Shown: in pieces, positions 1-8,002 of the stretch
Position numbering within the stretch: position 1 is the first letter of the stretch
Layout of the letters: each line of letters starts with the position of its first letter
Assembly: GCA_045601345.1 (NCBI GenBank)
Contig: JAZRZL010000075.1
Span: 1-64,000, forward strand
Length of the DNA stretch: 64,000 nucleotides
DNA from: SVMC01 sp045601345
GTDB lineage: Bacteria > Bacillota > Clostridia > Oscillospirales > Oscillospiraceae
Reading direction: 5' to 3'
The notes under the pieces: generated by a model
The model's input: the letters and a program-made list of their open reading frames with translations, nothing else
Databases searched by the model: none
What the model was told of the DNA's origin: nothing
Made by a program: the position numbers and the translations under genes

Positions 1-1
1 G

Positions 2-226
2 ATGCCCTATAACAAGAAGCAGAATACTTATTCTTGGTTAGAACAGTCTCAAGGGTTCTATATGCTCCCAGAACGCTTTCAATGGATAAAAGATAACGGA
101 CTGAAAGATAAACTGAACGCACTATACATCCGCAAGAAAAATAACAATGATGATCCCAATAAGCGTTCCCGTTCATTATTTGCCGAAGCGGTCAATGCTT
201 GTTTTAATGAAAATTGTGATGAATAG
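2..226 (+). CDS. Hypothetical protein, possibly 5'-truncated by the window edge
   Basis: An open frame of 74 codons runs from an ATG at the second base of the window to a TAG. Because the window begins here, the real start may lie upstream. The product is polar, rich in Asn and Lys, and has no motif I recognise. Base composition is more AT-rich than the genes to the right. It lies beside decayed recombinase-type zinc-ribbon sequence on the other strand, so it is probably the last gene of a mobile element whose bulk lies to the left. No function is proposed. Confidence 0.45.
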   Translation: MPYNKKQNTYSWLEQSQGFYMLPERFQWIKDNGLKDKLNALYIRKKNNNDDPNKRSRSLFAEAVNACFNENCDE

Positions 227-246
227 ACCCTATGTACGGAGCAGGT

Positions 247-431
247 TTACGCCTGCTTCGTTTCTTCTTCCTCAACAGAATCTCCCTCGCCGTACTGCTC
301 CGGGAACAGCTTCTTCAGATTCTCCGACGGCTCACAGGAAACATACTCCACGGCAACGCCCTCGCGGATTTCGGCGGTGTAGTTCGGATGGCGCAGATGA
401 ACTCCTCACGCTCGCTTTCCTTTTCGCTCAT
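247..431 (-). pseudogene. Frameshifted small mobile-element protein remnant
   Basis: On the minus strand an ATG at 431 opens a frame beginning MSEKESEREE. After about ten codons the good coding frame is lost by one base. The downstream frame (about 405 to 247) reads HLRHPNYTAEIREGVAVEYV and ends EEEETKQA before a TAA, and it looks like a genuine acidic C-terminus. A single-base frameshift therefore separates the start from the rest. The ATG lies 1 base after the stop of the zinc-ribbon fragment upstream, as in a translationally coupled pair. I do not recognise the family; the context suggests a conjugative or mobilisable element. Confidence 0.45.
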
Positions 432-432
432 T

Positions 433-540
433 TCAGTCAGCTTTTTTCTCTATCCCCTTCTGGTTCTTCCTGCAACGACCAACAAAGGTAGCGCCGCATT
501 TCTCGCATTCAATCAAAGAGGTCAATGTTCCATCTCCTAT
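433..540 (-). pseudogene. Zinc-ribbon C-terminal fragment, recombinase-like
   Basis: The minus-strand frame ending at the TGA at 433-435 reads TLTSLIECEKCGATFVGRC followed by a basic tail. A CxxCG pair followed by a third Cys resembles the zinc-ribbon tail found in large serine recombinases and other mobile-element proteins. No start codon and no catalytic domain can be seen; upstream the frame runs into AT-rich non-coding sequence. It is most likely the tail of a deleted gene. The identity as a recombinase is inference from the zinc ribbon and the setting. Confidence 0.4.
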
Positions 541-616
541 TGGGACACTTTTGCAAAAAACAAATCGTAAAATAAGTTTTTTAGTCCAAGAAAGCGGCCG
601 TAAAAAAGCCAAAATA

Positions 617-658
617 TTCCCGACAAAAGCAGCTATTTTATGCCGATTTTGTCGGGAA
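617..658 (-). terminator. Hairpin downstream of the prfC-HAD operon
   Basis: A perfect 12-bp inverted repeat, TTCCCGACAAAA and TTTTGTCGGGAA, is separated by an 18-base loop. Read on the minus strand it lies about 55 bases after the HAD stop codon and is followed by T-rich sequence, as expected for an intrinsic terminator. Confidence 0.55.
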
Positions 659-712
659 TTGCCGTTTCTATTGCCTATTCTTTTTTGAATCAGGATACAG
701 GGCAGTGTAAAT

Positions 713-1345
713 TCAGCTGGGCAGGATGATCTTTGCCAGCGCGGACAGCTCGGTGATGGAATCTATGGAATACGCTGCTTTCGGCACCTGACCGAAACCA
801 TAGCTGGCATAGAGGAAGGGAATGCCCGCTTCCACGGCGGCGGTATAGTCCACGAGGGCATCTCCGATCATGAGGGCGCGGTCAATACCGTTGCGCTCCA
901 TTAAGAGGCGGATATTGCCCGCTTTGGAAAGGCCGGTAATGCCGGGGTGGGCAAAATCGGTAATGCTGTCGGCCAGATCGGCGTAGCCTAAAAAACATTC
1001 GATGTAGCCATCTACACAATTGCTGGCAATCATCAGCTTGTAGTCCTTTGCCAGATAGCGCAGGGTCTCAACCATGCCGGGATAGAGCTTTGCGCCATAA
1101 GCAGGAATAAAGTCCGGCTCCAAAGAGGTGACGTGCCGGAAAAAGGGGCGGCGCTGCTCCACGGGAAGCTCGGGGGCAAGATGGGCAGCCAGCTCCTCCG
1201 GCTCCATGCCCATGCCGCCGATCATACGCTCGCGGGTCATTTCCCGCTTGATACCCACAGCGTGAAGCTCACGCTGCCACAGGACGGTCAGCGCATCGGT
1301 AGCATCCCACAGGGTACCGTCCAAATCGAAAATCAGACTGTTCAT
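713..1345 (-). CDS. HAD-superfamily phosphatase
   Basis: A 210-residue cytosolic phosphohydrolase of the haloacid dehalogenase superfamily, closest in layout to phosphoglycolate-phosphatase-like enzymes. Motif I is FDLDGTLW with nucleophile Asp7 and acid Asp9. A helical cap spans about residues 15-85. Motif II is the SN pair at 108-109, motif III is Lys141, and motif IV is GDALVDY with Asp162 and Asp166. All catalytic positions are present. Its ATG overlaps the prfC stop in an ATGA arrangement, so the two genes are co-transcribed and coupled. The substrate cannot be told from sequence; detoxification of small phosphorylated metabolites is the usual role of this class. Confidence 0.85.
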   Translation of the reverse strand: MNSLIFDLDGTLWDATDALTVLWQRELHAVGIKREMTRERMIGGMGMEPEELAAHLAPELPVEQRRPFFRHVTSLEPDFIPAYGAKLYPGMVETLRYLAKDYKLMIASNCVDGYIECFLGYADLADSITDFAHPGITGLSKAGNIRLLMERNGIDRALMIGDALVDYTAAVEAGIPFLYASYGFGQVPKAAYSIDSITELSALAKIILPS

Positions 1346-2934
1346 ACGGTTTCCTGCTCCTGTGTCTCTGCAAGCTCCAAGCCGGGGTTGCGCCGGATGG
1401 TGAAATCAATTGCCCAGCCAGAGGTGAAGACCAGCAGATTGTGTCCGCGGTAATCCTCCAGAAGCTCTACATCGCTTGAGAGGTTCAGATCGGTCAAGTC
1501 ACTGACCGGGGACTTGGTGATGAAGCGCAGAACCTCATAGGGCAAACTGTCCATGCGCAGCTCCACGCCGTATTCATTTTTCATACGGTACTGGAACACA
1601 TCAAATTGCAGCGTACCGACCACGCCTACAATAACCTCTTCCATGCCGGTGCCGGGAACCTTGAAAATCTGGATGGCACCCTCCTGCGCGATCTGCTCGG
1701 TGCCCTTGATGAACTGCTTGCGCTTCATGCTGTCGCGGGGGCTGACACGGCAGAAATGCTCGGGGGCAAAGGTGGGGATTCCGGCGAAGCGGAATTTCTG
1801 ACCGGGGCAGCAGATGGTATCGCCAATGGAGAAAATGCCCGGATCAAAAACACCGATGATATCTCCGGCATAGGCCTCGTCAATAATTTCGCGCTCCTGC
1901 GCCATGAGCTGCTGGGGCTGGCTGAGGCGAAGCTTCTTACCGCCCTGCACATGGTAATATTCCTTTTCACGCTCAAATTTGCCGGAGCAAATGCGCATGA
2001 AGGCCAGACGGTCGCGGTGCGCTTTGTTCATATTGGCCTGAATTTTAAAGACAAAAGCGGAGAAATCGGGGGAAAAAACGTCGATTTTTCCGTTATCAGA
2101 GGTTCTGGGAAGCGGTGCGGTGGTCATGCGGAGGAATTCTTCCAAAAACGGCTCTACACCGAAGTTGGTCAGGGCACTGCCGAAAAATACCGGGGAAAGC
2201 ATACCGGCGCGGACTTCCTCCATATCGAAATCCCGGCCTGCGCTCAGAAGCTCCACATCGTCAATGAGCGTGACAGCGCGGCTTTCGCCCAGCATTTCGG
2301 GCACGGCAGGATCATACACGCCGATTTCTGCCACATCCGCTTTTTTCTTGCCCGATACGCCGGAGAAGAACAGGAAGCGTTCCTTCTGCCGGTCATAGAC
2401 ACCGCGGAATTCCTTGCCCGAGCCAATCGGCCAATTCATGGCGTAGGTCTCAATGCCCAGCTCCTTTTCCAGCTCATCGAGAAGGTCAAAGGGGTCGCGG
2501 GATTCACGATCCATTTTATTGATAAAGGTAAAGATGGGGATATGCCGCATCGCGCAGACCTTGAACAGCTTCCGGGTCTGTGCCTCCACGCCCTTGCTGC
2601 CGTCAATGACCATGACAGCGGAGTCGGCAGCCATTAAGGTGCGGTAGGTATCCTCCGAGAAGTCCTGATGTCCGGGGGTATCCAGAATGTTGATGCAGCA
2701 GCCGCCATACTGGAACTGCATGACCGAGGAGGTAACAGAAATCCCACGCTGTTTTTCAATTTCCATCCAGTCCGATACCGCCGCACGGCTATTCTTTTTT
2801 CCCTTCACCGAACCCGCCTGTGCAATGGCTCCGCCATAGAGCAGAAATTTTTCGGTGAGGGTCGTTTTACCGGCATCCGGGTGAGAAATGATCGCAAAGG
2901 TACGTCGTCGGGTAATTTCTTCTCGCAGACCCAT
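1342..2934 (-). CDS. prfC: Peptide chain release factor 3 (RF3)
   Basis: A translational GTPase that recycles RF1 and RF2 from terminating ribosomes. From the chosen ATG at 2934 it has 530 residues, the usual RF3 size. Upstream in-frame codons exist, but only this ATG has a GGAGGG site about 10 bases away and starts with MGLREEITRRRTFAIISHPD. The G1 loop SHPDAGKT is at residues 17-24, followed by switch region RGISVTSSVMQF, the G3 motif DTPGHQDF and G4 NKMD. The C-terminal RF3 domain includes GTLQFDVFQYRM. EF-G-like domain IV is absent, as expected for RF3. First gene of a two-gene operon with the HAD phosphatase. Confidence 0.95.
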   Translation of the reverse strand: MGLREEITRRRTFAIISHPDAGKTTLTEKFLLYGGAIAQAGSVKGKKNSRAAVSDWMEIEKQRGISVTSSVMQFQYGGCCINILDTPGHQDFSEDTYRTLMAADSAVMVIDGSKGVEAQTRKLFKVCAMRHIPIFTFINKMDRESRDPFDLLDELEKELGIETYAMNWPIGSGKEFRGVYDRQKERFLFFSGVSGKKKADVAEIGVYDPAVPEMLGESRAVTLIDDVELLSAGRDFDMEEVRAGMLSPVFFGSALTNFGVEPFLEEFLRMTTAPLPRTSDNGKIDVFSPDFSAFVFKIQANMNKAHRDRLAFMRICSGKFEREKEYYHVQGGKKLRLSQPQQLMAQEREIIDEAYAGDIIGVFDPGIFSIGDTICCPGQKFRFAGIPTFAPEHFCRVSPRDSMKRKQFIKGTEQIAQEGAIQIFKVPGTGMEEVIVGVVGTLQFDVFQYRMKNEYGVELRMDSLPYEVLRFITKSPVSDLTDLNLSSDVELLEDYRGHNLLVFTSGWAIDFTIRRNPGLELAETQEQETV

Positions 2935-3026
2935 AGTGCAAGCCCTCCATCTAAGGAAAAAATACTTCAAACTAAAATAGTTTACCACATTTTCCATAAA
3001 TTCACAAGGGAAATTTTCCTCTCTCG

Positions 3027-3233
3027 CATGGTAATTGAATGAGTTTAGAAAATGTGAACAACAGGGTGGAGAACGTTATGTCAACTGCGCGCAACAGGAG
3101 AGAGGGCGGTTCTCAATGGCAGTAAATTAACAAGCCCATGCCTTCTCCGCTGGGGAAGGCATGGGTGGTTAACTTAACGCCGTTGAGAACCGTCCCCCGT
3201 CTTACTGGTTTGTTAACTCGTTCAATTACCGTG
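3027..3233. repeat. MITE-like palindromic element, copy A
   Basis: About 207 bp bounded by inverted ends related to CACGGTAATTGAA (left end reads CATGGTAATTGAATG, right end TTCAATTACCGTG). Inside lies a second inverted pair, GGCGGTTCTCAATGGC and GCCGTTGAGAACCGTCC, and a short hairpin CCATGCCTTC-TCCGCTGGG-GAAGGCATGG. It separates the phage-like cluster (last stop at 3249) from prfC. The right end falls only 16 bp from the last phage-like gene, where tail-fibre genes would be expected. Confidence 0.8.
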
Positions 3234-3248
3234 TTCACTTCATATCGG

Positions 3249-3698
3249 TCATTCCGATTCATCCTCTTCCAATGGAAAACGTATCTGCGCAGGGAGGAAT
3301 GGCATCAGAAACACAATGGCTCGATCGACATCTGTTCCGCTGATGGTTACCGTTCCCTGCGAGATGCTGACGGTTGCGGACAGTCCGACATCCATCAGCA
3401 GTGCATTTAGATGCTCGGATGTACATTCCGCATGGGCTTTCGTCGCAACAGCGCACACCGCTGCCAAACGATCCGCATCCTTCACCCCGGCGCTCGGCAG
3501 AAGGTGCTCCCAGATGGGAAGCGCTTCTGCCAAAGCCGTCTGGGGGAAAGCATTTTTAAGCGTCAGCTGCATCTGCTCCCATAGCTCATCCAGCTCTGCC
3601 CCCAATGCCTGTACCAGTGCCCCGGACACCGTGCTTTCGTCCAGAGCATATACACCCAGCGGTGCAAGCAGACGGTTGATATAATCCGCATACGTCAT
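3249..3698 (-). CDS. Phage baseplate protein, YmfQ/XkdU-like (DUF2313)
   Basis: A 149-residue protein in the position of PBSX XkdU and Mu gp48, directly after the baseplate J gene with which it overlaps (ATGA). The start MTYADYINRLLAPLGVYAL, the Glu-rich helix after it and the acidic C-terminus fit this family, which caps the baseplate wedge and connects it to tail fibres. It is somewhat short for the family. It is the last phage-like gene; no tail-fibre, fibre-assembly or holin gene follows, only repeat copy A. Family assignment rests on gene order plus the N-terminal pattern. Confidence 0.7.
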   Translation of the reverse strand: MTYADYINRLLAPLGVYALDESTVSGALVQALGAELDELWEQMQLTLKNAFPQTALAEALPIWEHLLPSAGVKDADRLAAVCAVATKAHAECTSEHLNALLMDVGLSATVSISQGTVTISGTDVDRAIVFLMPFLPAQIRFPLEEDESE

Positions 3699-4753
3699 TC
3701 GCTGCCCTCCGTAACCGTCACCGTACCCAAAAGATACAGCTTATCATAAGCTGGCAGGCTGTCTGTTGTCGGGCTGGAGAAGCGGAAGTTCTTTACAAGC
3801 CCTGTATTATATACCTTGCTGCCCAACTGCGATAGATAAACGCCCCGCATCAGCATAGGCCGGTCAAAGTAATCGGTGATTGCCGCCCGGGCAGCGGCAA
3901 TGGCATCGTCCGCACGAACTCCATCCACCGGCCACACCGTCAGCGTCACAGAGATTGTCTGCGTAGTACACGACAAAACCTCAAGGATAATCCCCAGCTC
4001 TGTTCTGGATTGCAGTGCCTGACATACCGCTTGGATCTTTGCGGTTGTAGGCGCACCGTAATTTTCAGAGATGCACAGGGACACTCTTTCGTCCCCAAAC
4101 GTATGGGGAATCACCACGGCGGAGGTTATCCCCGGCTGCTCCAGCGCAACTGCCTCATAATAGGCGGCATTTGCACCATTTGGAATTCTTCGGCAAGCAT
4201 CCAAAACCCGCAGACGCAGATGCTCATCATTTTCCGCCTCCGCACCCCCGGTAAAGGCGGCAAGGTTGTTTACCGCGCTTACATAGCTGGGCGCTTCCAC
4301 TAGTGCACAAATTTCTCCCGCAGCCACGTTGCCGATATGTCCTGTGACATCACATTCTGCCTCTGCCTGAACGCTCAGGGAACCTGCCGCAATGGTGCAG
4401 CCCTGTGTCAGGTGGAACGTGGGACCATCCGGCACAGCAAAGCGGGTACCTGCGTTCACAGGAACAGCAAAGGGCAGTGCCTCCGGCAAATACACCGTGA
4501 CATAACCCCGGGCAGCGGCAGCCGCTATGCGGCTGACCCGATGGCACGCCGCGTGGAGATCGAGATATTCTCCCACCGCCGTCTGGGGAAAGCACTGCTG
4601 CCTTGACCAGTCGGCATAGGCATAGAGGCTCTCCAGCTGTGCCGCTGCCGCATACAGCCGCACCGCCAAATCGCAGCTGTCGTCCGGAGAAAAGCCGCTT
4701 CGCTCTGCCACCGTCTCCAGCATGGCTTCATAAATTTCCTGGGTTGTTTTCAT
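3695..4753 (-). CDS. Baseplate J-like protein (XkdT family)
   Basis: A 352-residue wedge protein of the contractile-tail baseplate (gpJ, PF04865 type). It begins MKTTQEIYEAMLETVAERSG, has the conserved GYVTVYLPEALPFAVPVNAG segment for the beta-rich half, and GGAEAENDEHLRLRVLDACR about residues 168-187, which is the family hallmark G-G-x-E-x-E-x-D-x-x-L-R-x-R. Full family length (about 350). Starts four bases inside the preceding gene's stop (ATGA) and overlaps the next gene likewise, so translation is coupled through the baseplate module. Confidence 0.88.
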   Translation of the reverse strand: MKTTQEIYEAMLETVAERSGFSPDDSCDLAVRLYAAAAQLESLYAYADWSRQQCFPQTAVGEYLDLHAACHRVSRIAAAAARGYVTVYLPEALPFAVPVNAGTRFAVPDGPTFHLTQGCTIAAGSLSVQAEAECDVTGHIGNVAAGEICALVEAPSYVSAVNNLAAFTGGAEAENDEHLRLRVLDACRRIPNGANAAYYEAVALEQPGITSAVVIPHTFGDERVSLCISENYGAPTTAKIQAVCQALQSRTELGIILEVLSCTTQTISVTLTVWPVDGVRADDAIAAARAAITDYFDRPMLMRGVYLSQLGSKVYNTGLVKNFRFSSPTTDSLPAYDKLYLLGTVTVTEGSE

Positions 4754-5091
4754 ACCGTTACCTCCAGATTGATGTTTTCCGTTCCTGTACGCAGTGTGAC
4801 CTCTACAGCCAGCACCCGGTCAAGCTCGCGGACACTGACCGCAATAACCTCCACGCCCGTATCCTGTAAGGCTTCCATGCAGTATTGGCGGGCGCAGGCC
4901 TCCCGATTGCTCGGACGCTCTGTATCCAACTGCCACAGGCGGCTTCCCAGCTCCGGCAGGAAGGGGAAGCTGCCTCTCCTGCATTGTAGACGGAACAGAC
5001 AGTTTGCGGCAAGGGCATTGTTTCCCCGCAGTCGGACAATGCCGCCACCGCCGCGCACCACATAATCGCCGTTATTCAGTTGATTCACCAT
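4750..5091 (-). CDS. Baseplate wedge protein, gp25/W-like (XkdS position, DUF2634)
   Basis: A 113-residue protein between the spike and baseplate J genes, the position of gpW/gp25 or XkdS in contractile phages. It contains the pattern FPFLPELGSRLWQL followed by ALQDTGVEVIAVSV, matching the conserved F-x-P-x-x-G-x-x-L core and second helix of this family. Member proteins join sheath to baseplate and trigger contraction. It begins 3 bases after the stop of the spike gene. Assignment comes from synteny plus the core pattern. Confidence 0.75.
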   Translation of the reverse strand: MVNQLNNGDYVVRGGGGIVRLRGNNALAANCLFRLQCRRGSFPFLPELGSRLWQLDTERPSNREACARQYCMEALQDTGVEVIAVSVRELDRVLAVEVTLRTGTENINLEVTV

Positions 5092-5094
5092 GGT

Positions 5095-5451
5095 TTACTC
5101 CCCTCCCATTGCTATGCCGTTGAGATAAACCTGCCCGGTCAGATAAATTTTCCCATCGGGGCTGAGCCGGATAGCGGCATCGCCGGAATAAAGCAATACC
5201 TCCCCGGGTAAGAGCATTTCCTCCGGCGGATGAACACCCAAAATGCAGGGGGTTCCCTCCCGCAGGACAAAAACCCGCTGCCCCACTGCCGGCGACCATA
5301 CGTAGCCACCGGGCGCAATAACCGGCAAGAGCCGCTCCTCCTGACCGCCGGACATAGCAGCAGCCGTCTGGGCGGGGATGGTGATTTCACCGAAGCCGGA
5401 GGGTAACACCTGGCCGGTCGGACAAAATTGTTGTGCCAGCCACATACTCAC
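5095..5451 (-). CDS. Baseplate spike/assembly protein, gpV/XkdR-like
   Basis: A 118-residue protein with an OB-fold-like stretch around YVWSPAVGQRVFVLREG, the pattern that marks baseplate assembly protein V and the gp5-like central spike. The end, IRLSPDGKIYLTGQVYLNG, has the alternating beta-helix rhythm of a spike stem. It is much shorter than full gpV proteins, so if it is the spike it is a miniature version. It overlaps the XkdQ-like gene upstream by four bases. XkdR/DUF2577 is the alternative label. Confidence 0.65.
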   Translation of the reverse strand: MSMWLAQQFCPTGQVLPSGFGEITIPAQTAAAMSGGQEERLLPVIAPGGYVWSPAVGQRVFVLREGTPCILGVHPPEEMLLPGEVLLYSGDAAIRLSPDGKIYLTGQVYLNGIAMGGE

Positions 5452-6374
5452 AGCTCCTTTCTTCGCAGCCGGAGGCAGGTTGTCTCCCGGCTGCCGTCAA
5501 ATTCTCGACAGACTTCGGTGACGGTATAGATTCCCGTTGCGCCCAGCTCTGGGAGGTTTACCTTCACGCTGTCGCAGCATTGTATTTCCTGCACGTGCGG
5601 CAGTACCAGCTCCAGCGTGTAAAGCTCTTTTGCGCTGTCCTCCAGCCGCTGCCGTGCGTTTTTTTCAATCACATGGGTCAATGGACCTGAGCGGGTTGCC
5701 ACATGACGGCTGGAAATGCCGTAGCTTGCCGCACAGCTAAGGTCAGCCTCGGTGACACCGCCGCTGGACAAATTGGCTACCAACTGTTTCGAAATAACCC
5801 CATAGCGGCACAGCCGCAGTTTTGCCGAAAGCAATTCGCCCGCATGGATGGTATAGTGATTCTCACTCGGCGCGATCACGAGGGTTCCCTCTCTGGAAAA
5901 TCGCGGCTGGGGCGCACCGGCCAGACGGCAGAAGCCCTGTAATACCCGGAAGCAGCTCACGCCGGTTCCGACAGACCATAGACTTGCCCGGTAGCTTCCC
6001 GGCGCATAAATATTCGTGATGCCAAAAGGGCGGACATAGCGTTCAAGGACGGTATGTAAATCCGCCTGATAAAATTCGGCACCGCTGGCCTGATTGTCCA
6101 TAAGCTTTGCTGCGAGTCCCCGGCCGCACAGGGTTGTGATGCAGGCCGAACCCCACGCAGTTTCCACCTCATCTATTACGCCCCGAAAGCGTATGCCTTG
6201 GTTCTCCCGCAACCGAATCTCCGGGCAGAGCTGCAAATTCTGCGTCAGGTCGGGCAGACCGGGGACAGTAATTTCAAAGCTGTCGGCGCTGTCCCCATCG
6301 GTGTGGGTCATTCGATAGGTCAGCAGCTGCGGAAGCCGCTTCCATATGCCGCCGCAAAGATATTCTCCGATCAC
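5448..6374 (-). CDS. Tail hub protein, XkdQ/late-control gpD-like
   Basis: A 308-residue protein in the place of PBSX XkdQ, the hub that attaches the baseplate spike to the tail tube. The start is taken as GTG at 6374 because it sits in a GTGA overlap with the LysM gene and has an AGGAGGTG site 8 bases upstream. Recognisable features are an N-terminal beta-rich domain with YRMTHTDGDSADSFEITVPG and ENQGIRFRGVIDEV, a central helical part, and a C-terminal domain ending GIYTVTEVCREFDGSRETTC, as in gpD/gp27-type hubs. Family length is normal (about 310-330). Confidence 0.78.
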   Translation of the reverse strand: MIGEYLCGGIWKRLPQLLTYRMTHTDGDSADSFEITVPGLPDLTQNLQLCPEIRLRENQGIRFRGVIDEVETAWGSACITTLCGRGLAAKLMDNQASGAEFYQADLHTVLERYVRPFGITNIYAPGSYRASLWSVGTGVSCFRVLQGFCRLAGAPQPRFSREGTLVIAPSENHYTIHAGELLSAKLRLCRYGVISKQLVANLSSGGVTEADLSCAASYGISSRHVATRSGPLTHVIEKNARQRLEDSAKELYTLELVLPHVQEIQCCDSVKVNLPELGATGIYTVTEVCREFDGSRETTCLRLRRKEL

Positions 6375-6895
6375 CGCAGACGCACCTCCTGCCCGGATTT
6401 TAGAAGATTTGGATTGGAAATTTGCGGATTCATTTTCAAAAACTCCGAAATATCCAAGGAAAAGCGCTGTGCAATAGACCATGCGGTGTCGTCAGAGCCA
6501 ACGGTCAAGGTAAACGCGGCACCGGGGGAGATGTCCGCATCCTCCTTGTCTCGAACCTCGGTAAAGCGCACCGTATAGGCCACATAGTCCTGCCGCGGTT
6601 CCTGCGTCAGCTCCAGACGGGTAAAATATGCCATTCGGCTGTCCCACAGCGGATGCACCAGAAGCCCCGGCCCATCCTCCCGGAAGACCCGCGCTAACTG
6701 CCGGAGCTGGTCATAGGCTTTCGGACCGTAGAATTCGCCCACACCTTGGAAGGTGCGGCAGGTTTTCCCGATCTCCTGCAAAAAATATCGGCCACCGGGG
6801 GCATCCAGCACCGTCACCCGGCGCTGCCATACCACCCGGAAATCTCGTGGATTATGCGGCCAAACAAAAGATTTAAAGCGCATGGCGCTGAGCAT
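6371..6895 (-). CDS. LysM tail protein, XkdP-like
   Basis: A 174-residue protein in the XkdP position. The first half begins MLSAMRFKSFVWPHNPRDF, the pattern seen in PBSX-type tail proteins, and includes GVGEFYGPKAYDQLRQL. The second half ends with a LysM domain from about residue 125 (FTLTVGSDDTAWSIAQRF to the terminus). LysM binds peptidoglycan and in tails docks the hub. Start: ATG at 6895 with an AGGGAG site. In typical clusters a tape-measure gene of over 1.5 kb comes immediately before this gene; here only 15 bases separate it from a 116-residue ORF. Confidence 0.82.
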   Translation of the reverse strand: MLSAMRFKSFVWPHNPRDFRVVWQRRVTVLDAPGGRYFLQEIGKTCRTFQGVGEFYGPKAYDQLRQLARVFREDGPGLLVHPLWDSRMAYFTRLELTQEPRQDYVAYTVRFTEVRDKEDADISPGAAFTLTVGSDDTAWSIAQRFSLDISEFLKMNPQISNPNLLKSGQEVRLR

Positions 6896-6910
6896 GGAAT
6901 CTCTCCCTTC

Positions 6911-7261
6911 TTACTGCTGATCGTATCGTCGGGCATCGCGCTGGATGACCCGGGAAATGGCCTCAGCATCCGGCCTTGCAGCAAGTCGGACGCTTTGTTC
7001 GGGTGCAAGCTGCGGTGTGCTGCCCTGTAAAGAAACGGCTTCCTCCTGCCAAAGGGGGCTTGCCTCACGCGCAAAGGCGATCTCCTGCACAGGAAAATTC
7101 TGGCTATGGAGCAGCAGCTCCTGTGCAGCGCTTGCCTCCTGTGGCATAATTCGCTGCGCCTGACCGTTTTGGCTCTGTCCCACAAAACCGATGGGGCGCA
7201 GGCCAAGAAAGCAGGCCTCCAAAAGCTCTATGGCATCATTTTCAAAGCTCAGATGTTCCAT
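6911..7261 (-). CDS. Small protein of unknown function in the tape-measure slot
   Basis: A 116-residue protein, Gln/Glu/Ala-rich, largely predicted helical, with no motif I recognise. It overlaps the zinc-ribbon gene before it by 20 bases and is followed after 15 bases by the LysM gene. In contractile phages this position holds either the second tail-assembly chaperone or the tape measure. At about 1.5 angstrom per residue a helix of 116 residues would span only about 17 nm, so if it is a tape measure the tail would be extremely short. No function can be assigned with confidence. Confidence 0.6.
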   Translation of the reverse strand: MEHLSFENDAIELLEACFLGLRPIGFVGQSQNGQAQRIMPQEASAAQELLLHSQNFPVQEIAFAREASPLWQEEAVSLQGSTPQLAPEQSVRLAARPDAEAISRVIQRDARRYDQQ

Positions 7262-7604
7262 GGCGTTTCAGCTCCTCATAGCGTTGTTCATCAAAAACCG
7301 GATTTTCCACCGGCAGACTGCTGCCGCAGACGGGACAGCCCTCCGCTCGGGCGCGGCAGGCAGGGCATAGATTGTCGAGCACGGCCTCTCGATCCAGCCT
7401 TAGCTGGGCGGCAGCATACAGAAGCTCATCGCGCCCCGGCCTTCCCTCCCAAGGGACAAGGCCGAGCTGCCGATAGAGCTGCCAGCGCAGGCGGCCGGGT
7501 ATATCCTCCCGCACCGCCTGACAAAAGCTGTCAAAATCCCCGGCGCTTTTCACCTGCGCCAAATTCCCCCTGTCGTGGAGATAATCCCAAAGGATATTTT
7601 TCAT
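7242..7604 (-). CDS. Small CxxC zinc-ribbon protein between tail tube and LysM genes
   Basis: A 120-residue protein that starts at the ATG at 7604, two bases after the tube-gene stop (TAA-G-ATG), so translation is coupled. It contains a likely zinc ribbon, LCPACRARAEGCPVCG, two CPxC knuckles seven residues apart, preceded by a helical domain with DIPGRLRWQLYRQLGLVPWE. The position matches XkdN, the tail-assembly chaperone of PBSX. The helical part could be the chaperone, with the zinc ribbon as an unusual addition. It overlaps the next ORF in a different frame, as chaperone pairs often do, but the frame relation would need a +1 (or -2) shift rather than the usual -1. Confidence 0.65.
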   Translation of the reverse strand: MKNILWDYLHDRGNLAQVKSAGDFDSFCQAVREDIPGRLRWQLYRQLGLVPWEGRPGRDELLYAAAQLRLDREAVLDNLCPACRARAEGCPVCGSSLPVENPVFDEQRYEELKRHGTSEL

Positions 7605-7605
7605 C

Positions 7606-7992
7606 TTAGGATGGCAGCTCGGTGCGGTGGCCTGCCACGATGCTGACCCGCTCCAGCACCACGCCGCCCACCTCCGCACTCTCGGAAAGCTCCTGCCACT
7701 GGCAGTCGGAATAGATGATACTGCGATCCGGCTTGCAAATGACAAGGGAGAAGCCATCCAGCTCTGCAAAGCTGATGCCGTCCCGAATGGCATCGTCCGT
7801 AGCGTACAGGCGGCTCAGCTCCAGCACATATTTACTGGCACCGCGCACCGTTGCCACCGGCTCCTCCTGCCCGAAGGCCTCCACCGCACGGCTTTGGCGG
7901 CTGGTTACGGCGCGGTAGCTCTGCACAACCGCCACGCGCACACCGTCCACCTCAATATAGATATCGGCAGTTGTTGGAATTTTACGAATCAT
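7606..7992 (-). CDS. Tail tube protein, XkdM-like
   Basis: A 128-residue tail-tube subunit of the kind that polymerises into the inner tube of contractile tails. The start is ATG at 7992 with AGGAGG six bases upstream; the frame extends upstream but has no comparable site. The segment DIYIEVDGVRVAVVQSYRA, then ASKYVLELSRLYATDD and FAELDGFSLVICKPDRSIIY, follows the beta-barrel pattern of XkdM proteins (usual length about 140-150). It lies 10 bases after the sheath stop, the normal sheath-tube order. Confidence 0.82.
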   Translation of the reverse strand: MIRKIPTTADIYIEVDGVRVAVVQSYRAVTSRQSRAVEAFGQEEPVATVRGASKYVLELSRLYATDDAIRDGISFAELDGFSLVICKPDRSIIYSDCQWQELSESAEVGGVVLERVSIVAGHRTELPS

Positions 7993-8002
7993 AACTGCCT
8001 CC

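Noticed and set aside
1606..2637. A plus-strand open frame of 343 codons over prfC
   Set aside because: Antisense to a full-length RF3; no recognisable protein features.
7242..7261. Classic -1 programmed frameshift between the two small tail ORFs
   Set aside because: The frame relation at the overlap requires +1 or -2, and I see no convincing slippery heptamer.
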